A DNA stretch of 64,000 bases from Thermohalobaculum sp039026375 (GTDB lineage: Bacteria; Pseudomonadota; Alphaproteobacteria; Rhodobacterales; Rhodobacteraceae), in the NCBI GenBank assembly GCA_039026375.1, contig JBCCML010000004.1, positions 1 to 64,000 on the forward strand, read 5' to 3'. How positions within the stretch are numbered: position 1 is the stretch's first letter; each line of letters begins with the position of its first letter. This document shows, piece by piece, positions 45,116 to 53,481 of this stretch. Under the pieces are notes generated by a model, which ran no database searches, had not been told where the DNA came from, and was given only the letters and a program-made list of their open reading frames with translations. Made by a program: the position numbers and the translations under genes.

Positions 45116-46324
45116 ATGGGGATATCAGCGATGTCAGCGGACGCGATAAATCCGTCCTCAGACGCCCGCCAGGCCCGGTTCCGGATGCTGGCGCAGGTCA
45201 TCCTATTCTCAGTATGCGCGATCATTGCTGTCGCTTGGATAGCAGGCGTGCACCAGTTTCTAAACGATCCCAATTTTGAGGGAGAAGCGCTGGACACCGA
45301 CTTCTCAGTCTTCTGGGCTGCAGCACGTCTGGCAATTGACGGCCAGTGGCTCGCCCCGTTTGACACAGCGACACTGACTGAATGGCGAAAGGTCCCGCCA
45401 GACAGCCCAGATTACGAAATGATCTGGTTCTACCCGCCGGGATATCTGCTGGCTATCTGGCCGCTGGGCCACCTGTCATTCTTTTGGGCCTGGTTGGCAT
45501 TTTGCGCCGTGTCGCTTGCAATCTTCATCGCCGCTGTGATCAGGCCGGCACGCGAAGTCCCAGGAGCAATGATGTTCCTGTGTTGCGCGCCCATGACGAT
45601 GTTGGTGTTGGCGTTGGGCCAGAACCCGCTAATCTTCTGCGCGCTGATGGTTTTGTCATTGGAAGCTATTCGACGAGATCAGGCGATTCTTGCTGGCCTC
45701 GCCCTGGCCGCCATGACCCTAAAGCCGCAACTTGGCCTTGCAATCCCGTTCGCCCTGATCGCAGCCGGCCATTGGCGGGTGTTCTTTTGGGCCTCTGGGT
45801 TCACCGCGGTGCTTGTCGGGGCAACCATAGTCTTCCCAGGACCGGATTACTGGCATGCTTTTTTGACCGGGATTGCGGAAGGTTCGGAACGGCTGCGCCA
45901 AGGCGACTTGGACAACTTGATGCTCTCCACCTATGGCAGCGCGGCAGTCATTGGCTTCCCAGACGCCGTCGCCTTATCGCTTCAAGCGGCAGTTTCTGTT
46001 ATCGCTTTGGCAGTTGTCTGCTGGATTTGGCGCAGTAATGCCAATTTTGACATCAAAGCAGCTGCCCTCTGCGTCGGAACCCTGTTGGTGACCCCCTACG
46101 CCATCTACTACGAACTGATGTTTGCATTGGCAGGTATGCTCTTCCTGATCCGCGGCATCCCCGAACCGCCCAGGTCCGTCGTCATTCTCGCCCTGCTGGT
46201 CTGGCTTGCACCCGTGCTTGGGATCACTACCAGACCGGACCTCGGCTTCAGTTTCACAGCCCCCTTATTGATGGCTGCACTGTTCCTAATCGCCCGCTTT
46301 GCATTGCAAAGGCCGGCAACTTGA
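45116..46324 (+). CDS. GT87/DUF2029-type polyprenol-linked glycosyltransferase-like membrane protein
   Basis: 402 aa (start uncertain; in-frame ATGs at 45116 and 45131, neither with a strong ribosome site). About ten membrane helices, with the acidic periplasmic loop DTDFSVFWAAARLAIDGQ that marks the GT-C catalytic Asp region, and EMIWFYPPGYLLAIWPLG, both characteristic of DUF2029 (GT87) mannosyltransferase-like proteins. It is the first gene of a four-gene, tightly overlapped operon with GT2, methyltransferase and GtrA, suggesting polyprenyl-phosphate-sugar-dependent modification of a surface or periplasmic glycan. Confidence 0.8.
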   Translation: MGISAMSADAINPSSDARQARFRMLAQVILFSVCAIIAVAWIAGVHQFLNDPNFEGEALDTDFSVFWAAARLAIDGQWLAPFDTATLTEWRKVPPDSPDYEMIWFYPPGYLLAIWPLGHLSFFWAWLAFCAVSLAIFIAAVIRPAREVPGAMMFLCCAPMTMLVLALGQNPLIFCALMVLSLEAIRRDQAILAGLALAAMTLKPQLGLAIPFALIAAGHWRVFFWASGFTAVLVGATIVFPGPDYWHAFLTGIAEGSERLRQGDLDNLMLSTYGSAAVIGFPDAVALSLQAAVSVIALAVVCWIWRSNANFDIKAAALCVGTLLVTPYAIYYELMFALAGMLFLIRGIPEPPRSVVILALLVWLAPVLGITTRPDLGFSFTAPLLMAALFLIARFALQRPAT

Positions 46325-47337
46325 CACTGCAACCCGTCAACACCCATCCTGTGCCGATGGATGGACCGATTGTCGATCAAGGGCCGACACTGTCACTTAT
46401 CGTGCCAGTGCTGAACGAAGAAGCTGCGATCGCACCCTTTCTCGATCGCTCAGCCTCGGCATTGGATCGGGCTCTGGAATTGCTTGCTTCGGGCGCAACG
46501 GCCGAATGGGTGTTCGTGAATGATGGCTCCACCGACGCCACCGAAGCGGTGATCGCAGGGCGCGCCGCTCGCGATACTCGTGTCCGCTTGGTCAATCTCA
46601 GCCGTAATTTTGGAAAGGAGGCAGCCCTGGCCGCCGGTATCGATCACGCGCGCGGCAAGGCAGTGATCCCGATCGATGTAGACTTACAAGACCCCCCGGA
46701 ATTGATCGTCGAAATGGTGCGGGCCTGGCTTGACGGAGCACAGGTGGTCAACGCACGTCGGTCAGATCGATCGTCTGATGCCGTCGTCAAACGCGTAACT
46801 GCCCGTTGGTTTTACCGCCTTTACAATCGTCTCGCAGATCACCCGATCCCTGAAAACGTCGGTGATTTCAGGCTGATGGATCGCGAAGCGGTGGAGGTTA
46901 TCCGACGCCTGGGAGAGCATTCCCGGTTCAACAAAGGGTTGTTTTCCTGGGTTGGGTTCCAAGTTGCCACAATCGATTATCAGCGCGAAGCACGCCATTC
47001 TGGGCAGTCAAAATGGCCAGCACTGCGGCTGTGGACGCTCGCAATCGACGGCATTGTCGCGTCGTCAACAGTGCCATTGAGGATATGGACATATCTCGGT
47101 GCGCTGATTGCTATCGGGGCGTTTTCTTATGCGATATTCGTGATCCTTTACACACTCACGACGGGTGGCGATGCACCCGGTTACGCGTCCATCATGGTCG
47201 CTGTACTGTTTCTAGGCGGCCTGAACATGTTGGCTTTGGGTGTTTTGGGCGAATATGTCGGGCGGATTGCAACGGAGGTTCGCAGGCGGCCGCTGTACGT
47301 CGTTTCCTCAACACTCGGGTTCCACGAAGAAAACTGA
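46321..47337 (+). CDS. GtrB/DPM1-type glycosyltransferase (GT2)
   Basis: 338 aa. The cytoplasmic GT-A domain has SLIVPVLNEE, the VNDGSTD nucleotide-binding motif and the DVDLQDP metal motif; two membrane helices near the C-terminus (about 248-270 and 280-305) mark it as a polyprenyl-phosphate sugar transferase. It makes a polyprenyl-phospho-sugar donor for the adjacent flippase (GtrA) and GT-C enzyme. The start is TTG at 46321, overlapping the previous stop by 4 bp (TTGA); AAAGG lies 8 bases upstream. An ATG at 46357 is the alternative. Confidence 0.9.
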   Translation: MTLQPVNTHPVPMDGPIVDQGPTLSLIVPVLNEEAAIAPFLDRSASALDRALELLASGATAEWVFVNDGSTDATEAVIAGRAARDTRVRLVNLSRNFGKEAALAAGIDHARGKAVIPIDVDLQDPPELIVEMVRAWLDGAQVVNARRSDRSSDAVVKRVTARWFYRLYNRLADHPIPENVGDFRLMDREAVEVIRRLGEHSRFNKGLFSWVGFQVATIDYQREARHSGQSKWPALRLWTLAIDGIVASSTVPLRIWTYLGALIAIGAFSYAIFVILYTLTTGGDAPGYASIMVAVLFLGGLNMLALGVLGEYVGRIATEVRRRPLYVVSSTLGFHEEN

Positions 47338-48056
47338 TGGACCGCGCCGTCTACGATCGTATGGCCGAGAATGAGGCCGAGCACTGGTGGTTTACCGGAA
47401 GACGCGCCGTGCTGGGAGCTCTTTTGGATCGCCTTGACTTGAAACCAAGCTCAACAATCCTCGAGGCCGGCTGCGGTAGCGGCGGCAATCTGCAGCTCTT
47501 GTCTCGGTATGGGCATCTAGACGCGTTTGAGTATGACGATACTGCCCGCGCCGAAGCAGAAGCCAAGGGCGTCACCGCAGTTGCCTCGGGCGGATTACCA
47601 AATGATCTGCCTCCGGGCGGTCCCTGGGATCTGATTGCCTTGTTCGATGTACTTGAACATATTGAAGACGACTGCGCGTCTCTAGTGGCCCTTGGCGACC
47701 GTCTTTGCGACGACGGCAGAATCTTGATCACCGTACCCGCGGCCCAATGGCTCTGGTCGCACCACGACGAAGCGCATCATCATTTTCGCCGCTATAGTCG
47801 TCGATCTTTGCGTTCAGTAATCTCAGACGCGGGCCTGCGCGTATTGGGCATTGGCAATTTCAACACGCTGTTGTTTCCACTGGCCGTTGCACAGCGTTTG
47901 GCCCAAAGAATTTCTGGCTCGGAAGCCCCAGCAGATGCCCGTCCTGCACAGTGGATGAACGCCTCGCTTCAAACCGTCTTCTCATCAGAGCGATATCTGG
48001 TCGGTCGCATTCCTCTGCCTGTGGGGCTGTCACTCTGGGCAGTTGCGGGCCGTTGA
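47337..48056 (+). CDS. Class I SAM-dependent methyltransferase
   Basis: 239 aa from the ATG at 47337, which overlaps the preceding stop by 1 base (TGATG). Motif I reads ILEAGCGSGGNLQLL, followed by the post-motif acidic EYDDTARAEA and the IALFDVLEHIED motif II. It resembles sugar- or lipid-modifying methyltransferases of the Methyltransf_11/23 group. An N-terminal EHWWFTGRRAVL segment is characteristic of those found in glycan clusters. Its acceptor is presumably the glycan or lipid made by the neighbouring enzymes; this is inference. Confidence 0.85.
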   Translation: MDRAVYDRMAENEAEHWWFTGRRAVLGALLDRLDLKPSSTILEAGCGSGGNLQLLSRYGHLDAFEYDDTARAEAEAKGVTAVASGGLPNDLPPGGPWDLIALFDVLEHIEDDCASLVALGDRLCDDGRILITVPAAQWLWSHHDEAHHHFRRYSRRSLRSVISDAGLRVLGIGNFNTLLFPLAVAQRLAQRISGSEAPADARPAQWMNASLQTVFSSERYLVGRIPLPVGLSLWAVAGR

Positions 48057-48466
48057 GCGTCGTCTTTGCACAGCTCCTAAGATTCGGTGCTGTCGGACTT
48101 TGCGCAACTGCGGTTCACGCGCTGGTAGCATGGGTCTCTCACCGTGCTGGGGCATCGCCACTTACTGCCAATTCGATCGGTTTCGCCGCCGCATTTGCCC
48201 TATCCTATCTCGGCCATTTCCACTGGACATTCCCAGGAAACAAAACCCACGCCAACAGTCTACCAAGGTTCCTCGCCGTCTCAGGCTTCGGTTTTGCGAT
48301 CACAAACGCATTGATTTGGGCCATCACATCCCAAGCGGGCTACAGCTTCAATTCAGCCCTGCTGGCGATAGTCATAACGGTCCCTTTCGTTACATGGGCC
48401 CTGGCGCGAGTATGGGCGTTCCGCACTGCGATCAACGTGAGCGTACCCCCCGGACAGGGGGGCTAA
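48053..48466 (+). CDS. GtrA-family flippase-like membrane protein
   Basis: 137 aa with four predicted membrane helices, the GtrA layout (LLRFGAVGLCATAVHALVAW; ANSIGFAAAFALSYLGHFHWTF; RFLAVSGFGFAITNALIWA; ...). GtrA proteins flip polyprenyl-phosphate sugars across the inner membrane. The best start is a TTG at 48053 in a 4-bp overlap with the preceding stop (TTGA), the same style as the GT2 gene; the reading frame is open further upstream within the methyltransferase gene. Last gene of the operon; hairpins follow. Confidence 0.82.
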   Translation: MSVVFAQLLRFGAVGLCATAVHALVAWVSHRAGASPLTANSIGFAAAFALSYLGHFHWTFPGNKTHANSLPRFLAVSGFGFAITNALIWAITSQAGYSFNSALLAIVITVPFVTWALARVWAFRTAINVSVPPGQGG

Positions 48467-48506
48467 GGGGGGGCGATGAATGGCCTTCATCGGGCTGCGA
48501 CGCAGC
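48446..48506. repeat. Cluster of three hairpins between gtrA-type gene and glcG
   Basis: CCCCCC/GGGGGG (48446-48462), CGATGAA/TTCATCG (48474-48492) and GCTGC/GCAGC (48494-48506) are consecutive perfect inverted repeats between two convergent genes. No T-runs; they may act as a bidirectional stop or as a chromosomal repeat unit. Confidence 0.5.
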
Positions 48507-48522
48507 ACGGTGTCCGATTACC

Positions 48523-48954
48523 TCAGCCTGCGTCCGCGATCAGGCCAGCCGCCTCAATCCCGGCAATTGCGGCCTTCTCGTCATTGTCCGATGTGTCGCC
48601 AGAGATTCCGACAGCGCCCAGGATCTCACCCTTCTTATCCCGGACGAGAACCCCTCCAGGGACCGGGACTAAGGCTGTTCCCTCCAGACCGTTCACTGCC
48701 GTAAGGAAGTACGCCTGCTGTTCCGCACGGTTGAATAGCGAGCGGCTGCCCATTCCCATGCCGATCGCGCCATGCGCCTTTCCACGGGCCACATCAAACC
48801 TGTAGTTTGACGCGCCATCTTCCCGCTCAAACGCCTTTACATATCCGCCGGCGTCCAAAACAATGACGGCCAGCGGTTTCATCTCCTCCGCGCGGCCAAC
48901 CGCTAGGGCTACCTTGATCATCTGGCGCGCCTTGCGCAGCGTGATTAAAGCCAT
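48523..48954 (-). CDS. glcG: GlcG/HbpS-family heme-binding-type protein
   Basis: 143 aa single-domain protein of the HbpS/GlcG family: PLAVIVLDAGGYVKAFEREDGAS, ARGKAHGAIGMGMGSR and PGGVLVRDKKGEILGAVGISGDT. The ATG at 48954 overlaps the glcB stop by one base; AAGGAGG lies 7 bases upstream, within glcB. In E. coli, glcG belongs to the glycolate/malate synthase operon; the role of the protein is not well defined. The glcB pairing here supports the same context. Confidence 0.85.
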   Translation of the reverse strand: MALITLRKARQMIKVALAVGRAEEMKPLAVIVLDAGGYVKAFEREDGASNYRFDVARGKAHGAIGMGMGSRSLFNRAEQQAYFLTAVNGLEGTALVPVPGGVLVRDKKGEILGAVGISGDTSDNDEKAAIAGIEAAGLIADAG

Positions 48955-51146
48955 CAGACGGCCTCCTTCTTTTTCTCTAAACGCCACTGGTGCAACATTG
49001 GTTCCGTGTAACCACTAGGCTGCGCGGCACCCTTGAACACCAAATCACAGGCCGCCTGAAAGGCCGGCCCGTCAAACTCTGGCGCCATCGGATGATAGGC
49101 CTCATCGTCCGCGTTCTGGCGGTCTACGACCTCGGCCATTTCCTTCATCGCAGCCATGACCTGACCTTCACTGATCACACCATGGTGCAACCAGTTTGCT
49201 AGGTGCTGCGACGAGATCCGGCAGGTCGCGCGATCCTCCATCAAACCAACGTCGTTTATGTCCGGCACCTTGGAGCAGCCAACGCCCTGATCAACCCAGC
49301 GAACCACGTAACCAAGGATACCTTGGCAGTTGTTCCGAATCTCGGCCTGCACTTCTTCGAAGGACCAGTTGGTACCTTCGCTCAGCGGGATCGCCAGAAT
49401 GTCGTCAAGGCTCGCGCGTGGGCCACCATACTCGATGGCGGCTTGCCGGGCTTGAACGTTCACCCGGTGGTAGTGCAGCGCGTGGAGGGTCGCGGCAGTC
49501 GGGCTCGGCACCCAAGCACAATTGGCGCCTGCCTTGGGATGTCCGGACTTCTGCTCCAGCATGTCCTGCATCAGATCGGGCATCGCCCACATGCCCTTCC
49601 CGATCTGAGCCTTGCCAGCGAGGCCGCAGGCTAGCCCTGTATCGACGTTCCAATCCTCATAGGCCGCGATCCAACGTTCTCCCTTCATCTCGGCCTTCCG
49701 AACCATAGGACCAGCCTGCATGGAAGTGTGAATCTCGTCTCCAGTGCGATCCAAGAAACCCGTATTAATGAAGCAGACCCGGTTCTTGGCGGCGCGGATA
49801 CATTCTTTCAGGTTCACGGTCGTCCGGCGTTCCTCGTCCATGATGCCAATCTTCACGGTATTGCGCGGCAGACCCAGAATGTCCTCGACCAAGTCGAATG
49901 TTTCACAAGCAAACGCCACCTCTTCTGGCCCGTGCATCTTTGGCTTCACAACATAAACCGAGCCGGTCACCGAGTTTCCCGTCGGCTTCTTGAGGTCATG
50001 CATGGCAATGAGCGTACCGATGAGCGCGTCCATCAGACCTTCGAACGCCTCGGCACCATCGCGATCCAAAATGGCAGGATTCGTCATCAGGTGGCCGACA
50101 TTCCGCACCAACATCATCGATCGACCCTTCAAGGTCAGCAAAGAGCCATCGGGCGCAGTGAAAACCCTATCCTCAGCTAGATCACGGGTGATTTCCTTGC
50201 CGCCCTTCTGGAAGCTTTCGACCAGGTCACCCCGCATCAGCCCCAGCCAATTGCCGTAGGCAAGCACCTTGTCGGCAGCGTCCACCGCAGCAATCGAGTC
50301 TTCAAGGTCCATGATCGTGGTAACGGCCGCCTCGACAATGACATCGGCGAGGCCCAAGGTATCGTAGCGGCCAATCGGATCATCCCGGTCGATGACGAGT
50401 TCGATGTGCAGGTTGTTTCTGCGCAATAGGATTGCAGACGGATTTGCTGGATCACCGCGATAGCCGGCAAACTGGTTCGGATCCTTCAATCCAGAGCTGT
50501 TGGCCCGCACGCCGGTGCCAGCGCGCGTAGTCAGGCCTGGCAGCAGGTCTACGACCAGTTTGCCCTCCACAACGCGTACGCCCTCCACATGTGCCCAACT
50601 GGTATCCGGTTCGGCCAACGGAAAGATGCCCCGAAGGTGCGTTTTGGACCATGTAACCACCCGACCGCCGCGGCGCCGATCATAACCCCCGGTTGGCGAT
50701 TGGGAGCCAAGGGCATCGGTGCCATAAAGCGCATCATACAGCGATCCCCAACGCGCATTGGCCGCATTCAAAGCATACCGGGCGTTCGTGATCGGAACCA
50801 CCAACTGCGGGCCCGCGATCGTAGCGATCTCGGGATCAACGTTCGCCGTCTCGACCGAGAAATCCGGGCCTTCCGGAACCAGGTAGCCGATCTCCTCCAG
50901 GAAAGCGCGATAGGCGGCTGGATCCGGGTTTCCCGGATTTGCCGAATGCCAATCATTGATCTTGCGCTGCAGTTCGGCCCGGCGTGCCAACAGGGCTCGG
51001 TTCTTTGGTCCTTGGCCATGGATCAAGTTGCTCAAACCCTGCCAAAAGGTCTCAGGCTTTACGCCCGTTCCTGGCAATGCGCGCTCTTCCAAAAAGTCCG
51101 CAAGCTCCGATGACACCTGCAGACCATGTCTCTCGACACGACTCAT
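48954..51146 (-). CDS. glcB: Malate synthase G
   Basis: Condenses acetyl-CoA and glyoxylate to malate for growth on C2 compounds. 730 aa from the ATG at 51146 (GGGAG 8 bases upstream); normal length for the G isoform, which is monomeric and cytoplasmic. Recognisable blocks are TTIMDLEDSIAAVDAADK, RSMMLVRNVGHLMTNPA and the MDEERRTTVNLKECI catalytic region. Translationally linked to glcG. Confidence 0.96.
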   Translation of the reverse strand: MSRVERHGLQVSSELADFLEERALPGTGVKPETFWQGLSNLIHGQGPKNRALLARRAELQRKINDWHSANPGNPDPAAYRAFLEEIGYLVPEGPDFSVETANVDPEIATIAGPQLVVPITNARYALNAANARWGSLYDALYGTDALGSQSPTGGYDRRRGGRVVTWSKTHLRGIFPLAEPDTSWAHVEGVRVVEGKLVVDLLPGLTTRAGTGVRANSSGLKDPNQFAGYRGDPANPSAILLRRNNLHIELVIDRDDPIGRYDTLGLADVIVEAAVTTIMDLEDSIAAVDAADKVLAYGNWLGLMRGDLVESFQKGGKEITRDLAEDRVFTAPDGSLLTLKGRSMMLVRNVGHLMTNPAILDRDGAEAFEGLMDALIGTLIAMHDLKKPTGNSVTGSVYVVKPKMHGPEEVAFACETFDLVEDILGLPRNTVKIGIMDEERRTTVNLKECIRAAKNRVCFINTGFLDRTGDEIHTSMQAGPMVRKAEMKGERWIAAYEDWNVDTGLACGLAGKAQIGKGMWAMPDLMQDMLEQKSGHPKAGANCAWVPSPTAATLHALHYHRVNVQARQAAIEYGGPRASLDDILAIPLSEGTNWSFEEVQAEIRNNCQGILGYVVRWVDQGVGCSKVPDINDVGLMEDRATCRISSQHLANWLHHGVISEGQVMAAMKEMAEVVDRQNADDEAYHPMAPEFDGPAFQAACDLVFKGAAQPSGYTEPMLHQWRLEKKKEAV

Positions 51147-51263
51147 TTTCCGATCTCCCGCAACATTCGTGCGTGGGCATGACCGAAATTCGTCTGCGAC
51201 GGAAGGCGGCCGCAGTGTCGCAGCGTGTAATTCCACCAAGCGGAAGAAACCGTCAGATTGTCG

Positions 51264-51665
51264 TTAGGCCAACCCCCAGATCCGCGGCTCAGCAATCTCG
51301 ATCGAGTTTCCGGCAGGATCTCGGAAATAGATCGACCGACCGCCTTGGGGCCACGAGAAGTCGGCTTCGATTTCCACCCCGCTGTCTACGAGACGTCTTG
51401 CCCAATCTGTAATTTCCTTTGCAGTTGCGGCAAAACAGACATGGCCTTCGCCACGACTGCCATGCGGTGGGACAGGCATCCTTGGATCGCTGGCGGGCTG
51501 CACTGTGGCGGAAGGATCGAAGATCAGCAGGATCCCACCCGGGATACGAAAGAATACGTGGCGGCCCGCCACTTCGATGAATCGTTCCAACCCCAGTACT
51601 TCTTCATAGAAGTTTGCGGTCTCGGCCAGGTTTTCAGCGTAGAGCGCGCTTTCCAGAATTCGCAT
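51264..51665 (-). CDS. VOC (glyoxalase/bleomycin-resistance) family protein
   Basis: 133 aa from the ATG at 51665, the normal length for a single VOC module; the open frame extends 32 codons upstream without a matching N-terminus. ILESALYAENLAETANFYEEVLGL, HVFFRIPGG and YFRDPAGNSIEIAEPRIWGL are characteristic. Metal-binding His and Glu residues are present in plausible positions, but the reaction is unknown. It sits upstream of glcB on the same strand and is divergent from the DUF1330 gene. Confidence 0.88.
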   Translation of the reverse strand: MRILESALYAENLAETANFYEEVLGLERFIEVAGRHVFFRIPGGILLIFDPSATVQPASDPRMPVPPHGSRGEGHVCFAATAKEITDWARRLVDSGVEIEADFSWPQGGRSIYFRDPAGNSIEIAEPRIWGLA

Positions 51666-51759
51666 CACTCCCCCCAGGTTAACGGCAGATGACAGAGATG
51701 GTTGTCCGTGACAGTCTGCATCAAAGCGATACCGAAAGCTTGGATCAAGGGAGGGTGCC

Positions 51760-52053
51760 ATGGCCTGCTACTCAATCGGCCACATCACAGTCACGAACAT
51801 GGAAGGCTACAAAGAATACGTAGCCCGCGTACCAGCCACGATTGCAGCACACGGCGGTGAGTACTTGGTCCGCGGCGGCCATGCCACTGTGGAAGAAGGC
51901 GAGATGCCCCATGATCGGCACGTGGTACTAAAGTTCGAAACACGAGAGGCACTGGAAGGTTGGTACAATTCGCCCGAGTACCAAGAAATCTTGAAGATCC
52001 GGCTGGCGAACTCGACAGGGGTCATGACCTTCGTTGACGGCTTCGAGCCGTGA
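51760..52053 (+). CDS. DUF1330 protein
   Basis: 97 aa ferredoxin-like alpha/beta-barrel of the DUF1330 family (dimeric, distantly dabb-like). Conserved features are YKEYVARVPATIAAHGGEYLVRGG and WYNSPEYQEILKIRLANS. Preceded by AAGGGAGG. Its stop overlaps the GTG start of the following methyltransferase (GTGA), so the two are coupled. Molecular role unknown. Confidence 0.88.
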   Translation: MACYSIGHITVTNMEGYKEYVARVPATIAAHGGEYLVRGGHATVEEGEMPHDRHVVLKFETREALEGWYNSPEYQEILKIRLANSTGVMTFVDGFEP

Positions 52054-52670
52054 GCGATAAGTCGCTTGATGGCGCTTATGCCTTAGAGACCCCCGACGAC
52101 TCAAGGAAGCTCTACCGCGATTGGGCTGAAACCTATGATACGGGATTTGCAGCGTCACATGGATATGCCGTGCATCGTCACGTTGTGCGGGTCTTCCACG
52201 AACAGGGCGGTGACGGACCTGTACTGGATATCGGTGCAGGAACGGGTCTGGTTGCCGAAGCCCTCGGCGACTTAGAGATCGACGCCATAGACATAAGCCA
52301 GGAGATGTTGGACGTCGCGGGCACCAAGGGGCTTTACCGGCGGCGCTACTGCGCGGACCTGACCACAAAACTGGATGTTCCCGACCGCACGTATCAAGGT
52401 TTTGTTTCGGCAGGAACCTTCACCCACGGACATGTTGGTCCTGACTGTCTGTCGGAACTATTGCGGATTGCCCGGCCAGGCGCGTTGTTCACTGTGTCGA
52501 TCAAGACCGAGGTCTACGACGGAGAAGGGTTTGGTTCGGCGTTCGCAAAGCTCGTGGCATTTGGCCAGATAACGCCCCTGAACTTCCAGCATGTCCGGTT
52601 TTATGAGGAAGGCGCTCAGCACGAACACGCAGACGACACAGGACTAATCGCGTTCTTCAGAAAGTGTTGA
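52050..52670 (+). CDS. Class I SAM-dependent methyltransferase
   Basis: 206 aa, GTG start at 52050 in a 4-bp overlap with the DUF1330 stop. Motif I reads VLDIGAGTGLVAEAL, the ribose-binding acidic residues follow in IDAIDISQEML, and FVSAGTFTHGHVG is typical of the small Methyltransf_11/25 type annotated in many alphaproteobacteria. An N-terminal YRDWAETYDTGF precedes it. Substrate unknown; not part of the gtr-type cluster. Confidence 0.87.
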   Translation: MSDKSLDGAYALETPDDSRKLYRDWAETYDTGFAASHGYAVHRHVVRVFHEQGGDGPVLDIGAGTGLVAEALGDLEIDAIDISQEMLDVAGTKGLYRRRYCADLTTKLDVPDRTYQGFVSAGTFTHGHVGPDCLSELLRIARPGALFTVSIKTEVYDGEGFGSAFAKLVAFGQITPLNFQHVRFYEEGAQHEHADDTGLIAFFRKC

Positions 52671-52787
52671 CGCGAAAAGTTTACGGTTCATTTGTGATTG
52701 TTAACCATACTGTCAGTTGAAAAGAATGCGCTGGAGGAAACGTCTAGAGCCTGAAACGCGCCGTCTATGACGGCCGAGGAGGATCGA

Positions 52788-53411
52788 ATGACGCTTCGCC
52801 ATTTTGTTTTCGCTGTCTTGGCTGCCCCACTCTTGGGGCTAATCCCGGAACAGGCGCAGTCTTGTACTCTGGTGCCAGAACATGGTGGTGGCATAGGCGG
52901 CAGCATTGAAAGTCTGCAACCTGGGACGTTCACGGGCCGTGTTGAATGTGAGGCAACCAGTCATGCCTTGGCCATATGGACCATTTCAGTAGACGGATCA
53001 GCGGAAGCACTTGGCGTCCGGGATGATCCGCTATTCCGGGTGCGAACAGCTAATCCGCTGACGCAAGTGGCGGCCATCGGCTACGATCAGAACATCCAAT
53101 TTTCGCTGTTCCGCCGTGCAATGGAGCAACCGGAGAACGCAACACGTTTGTTCGCGACAGTTTGCGACACAGGCGATGACCCACTAAACTGTTCACTTGG
53201 TCAGCAGCGGGTGAAGCTGCGCATTGATCTGCGCGATACGGATGACGACGGCGTTGTCGATCACGCCTACAATCAGATCTCGGTGTATGATGGGGCGTCT
53301 AAATTGCAGGTTGTCTACGTCGACCTGCCGACAGATGCGCAACCTCATCGGCTGGTCGGGGCATGGCTTCGTTTCTTTAGCGAGACCGGCGTCCTGAAAC
53401 TGGAGCGCTAG
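52788..53411 (+). CDS. Secreted protein of unknown function
   Basis: 207 aa from the ATG at 52788 (GAGGAGGA 6 bases upstream), with a signal peptide about residues 1-24 (TLRHFVFAVLAAPLLGLIPEQAQS). The mature chain contains six Cys, likely disulfide-bonded, and an acidic RDTDDDGVVDHAYNQI stretch that resembles calcium-binding thrombospondin-type-3/DxDxDG loops. No family was recognised. Single gene, its transcript probably ending near the ahcY terminator. Confidence 0.7.
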   Translation: MTLRHFVFAVLAAPLLGLIPEQAQSCTLVPEHGGGIGGSIESLQPGTFTGRVECEATSHALAIWTISVDGSAEALGVRDDPLFRVRTANPLTQVAAIGYDQNIQFSLFRRAMEQPENATRLFATVCDTGDDPLNCSLGQQRVKLRIDLRDTDDDGVVDHAYNQISVYDGASKLQVVYVDLPTDAQPHRLVGAWLRFFSETGVLKLER

Positions 53412-53416
53412 CCAAG

Positions 53417-53442
53417 AAAAAGGGCCGGCAAAAGGCCGGCCC
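53417..53442 (-). terminator. Intrinsic terminator after ahcY
   Basis: GGGCCGGC (53422-53429) and GCCGGCCC (53435-53442) form a perfect 8-bp stem; on the minus strand it is followed by five T. Placed between the convergent secreted-protein and ahcY genes. Confidence 0.85.
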
Positions 53443-53481
53443 GTGCATCAGTCTATCTAACGCGAGCAGCGCTACAGCAAG

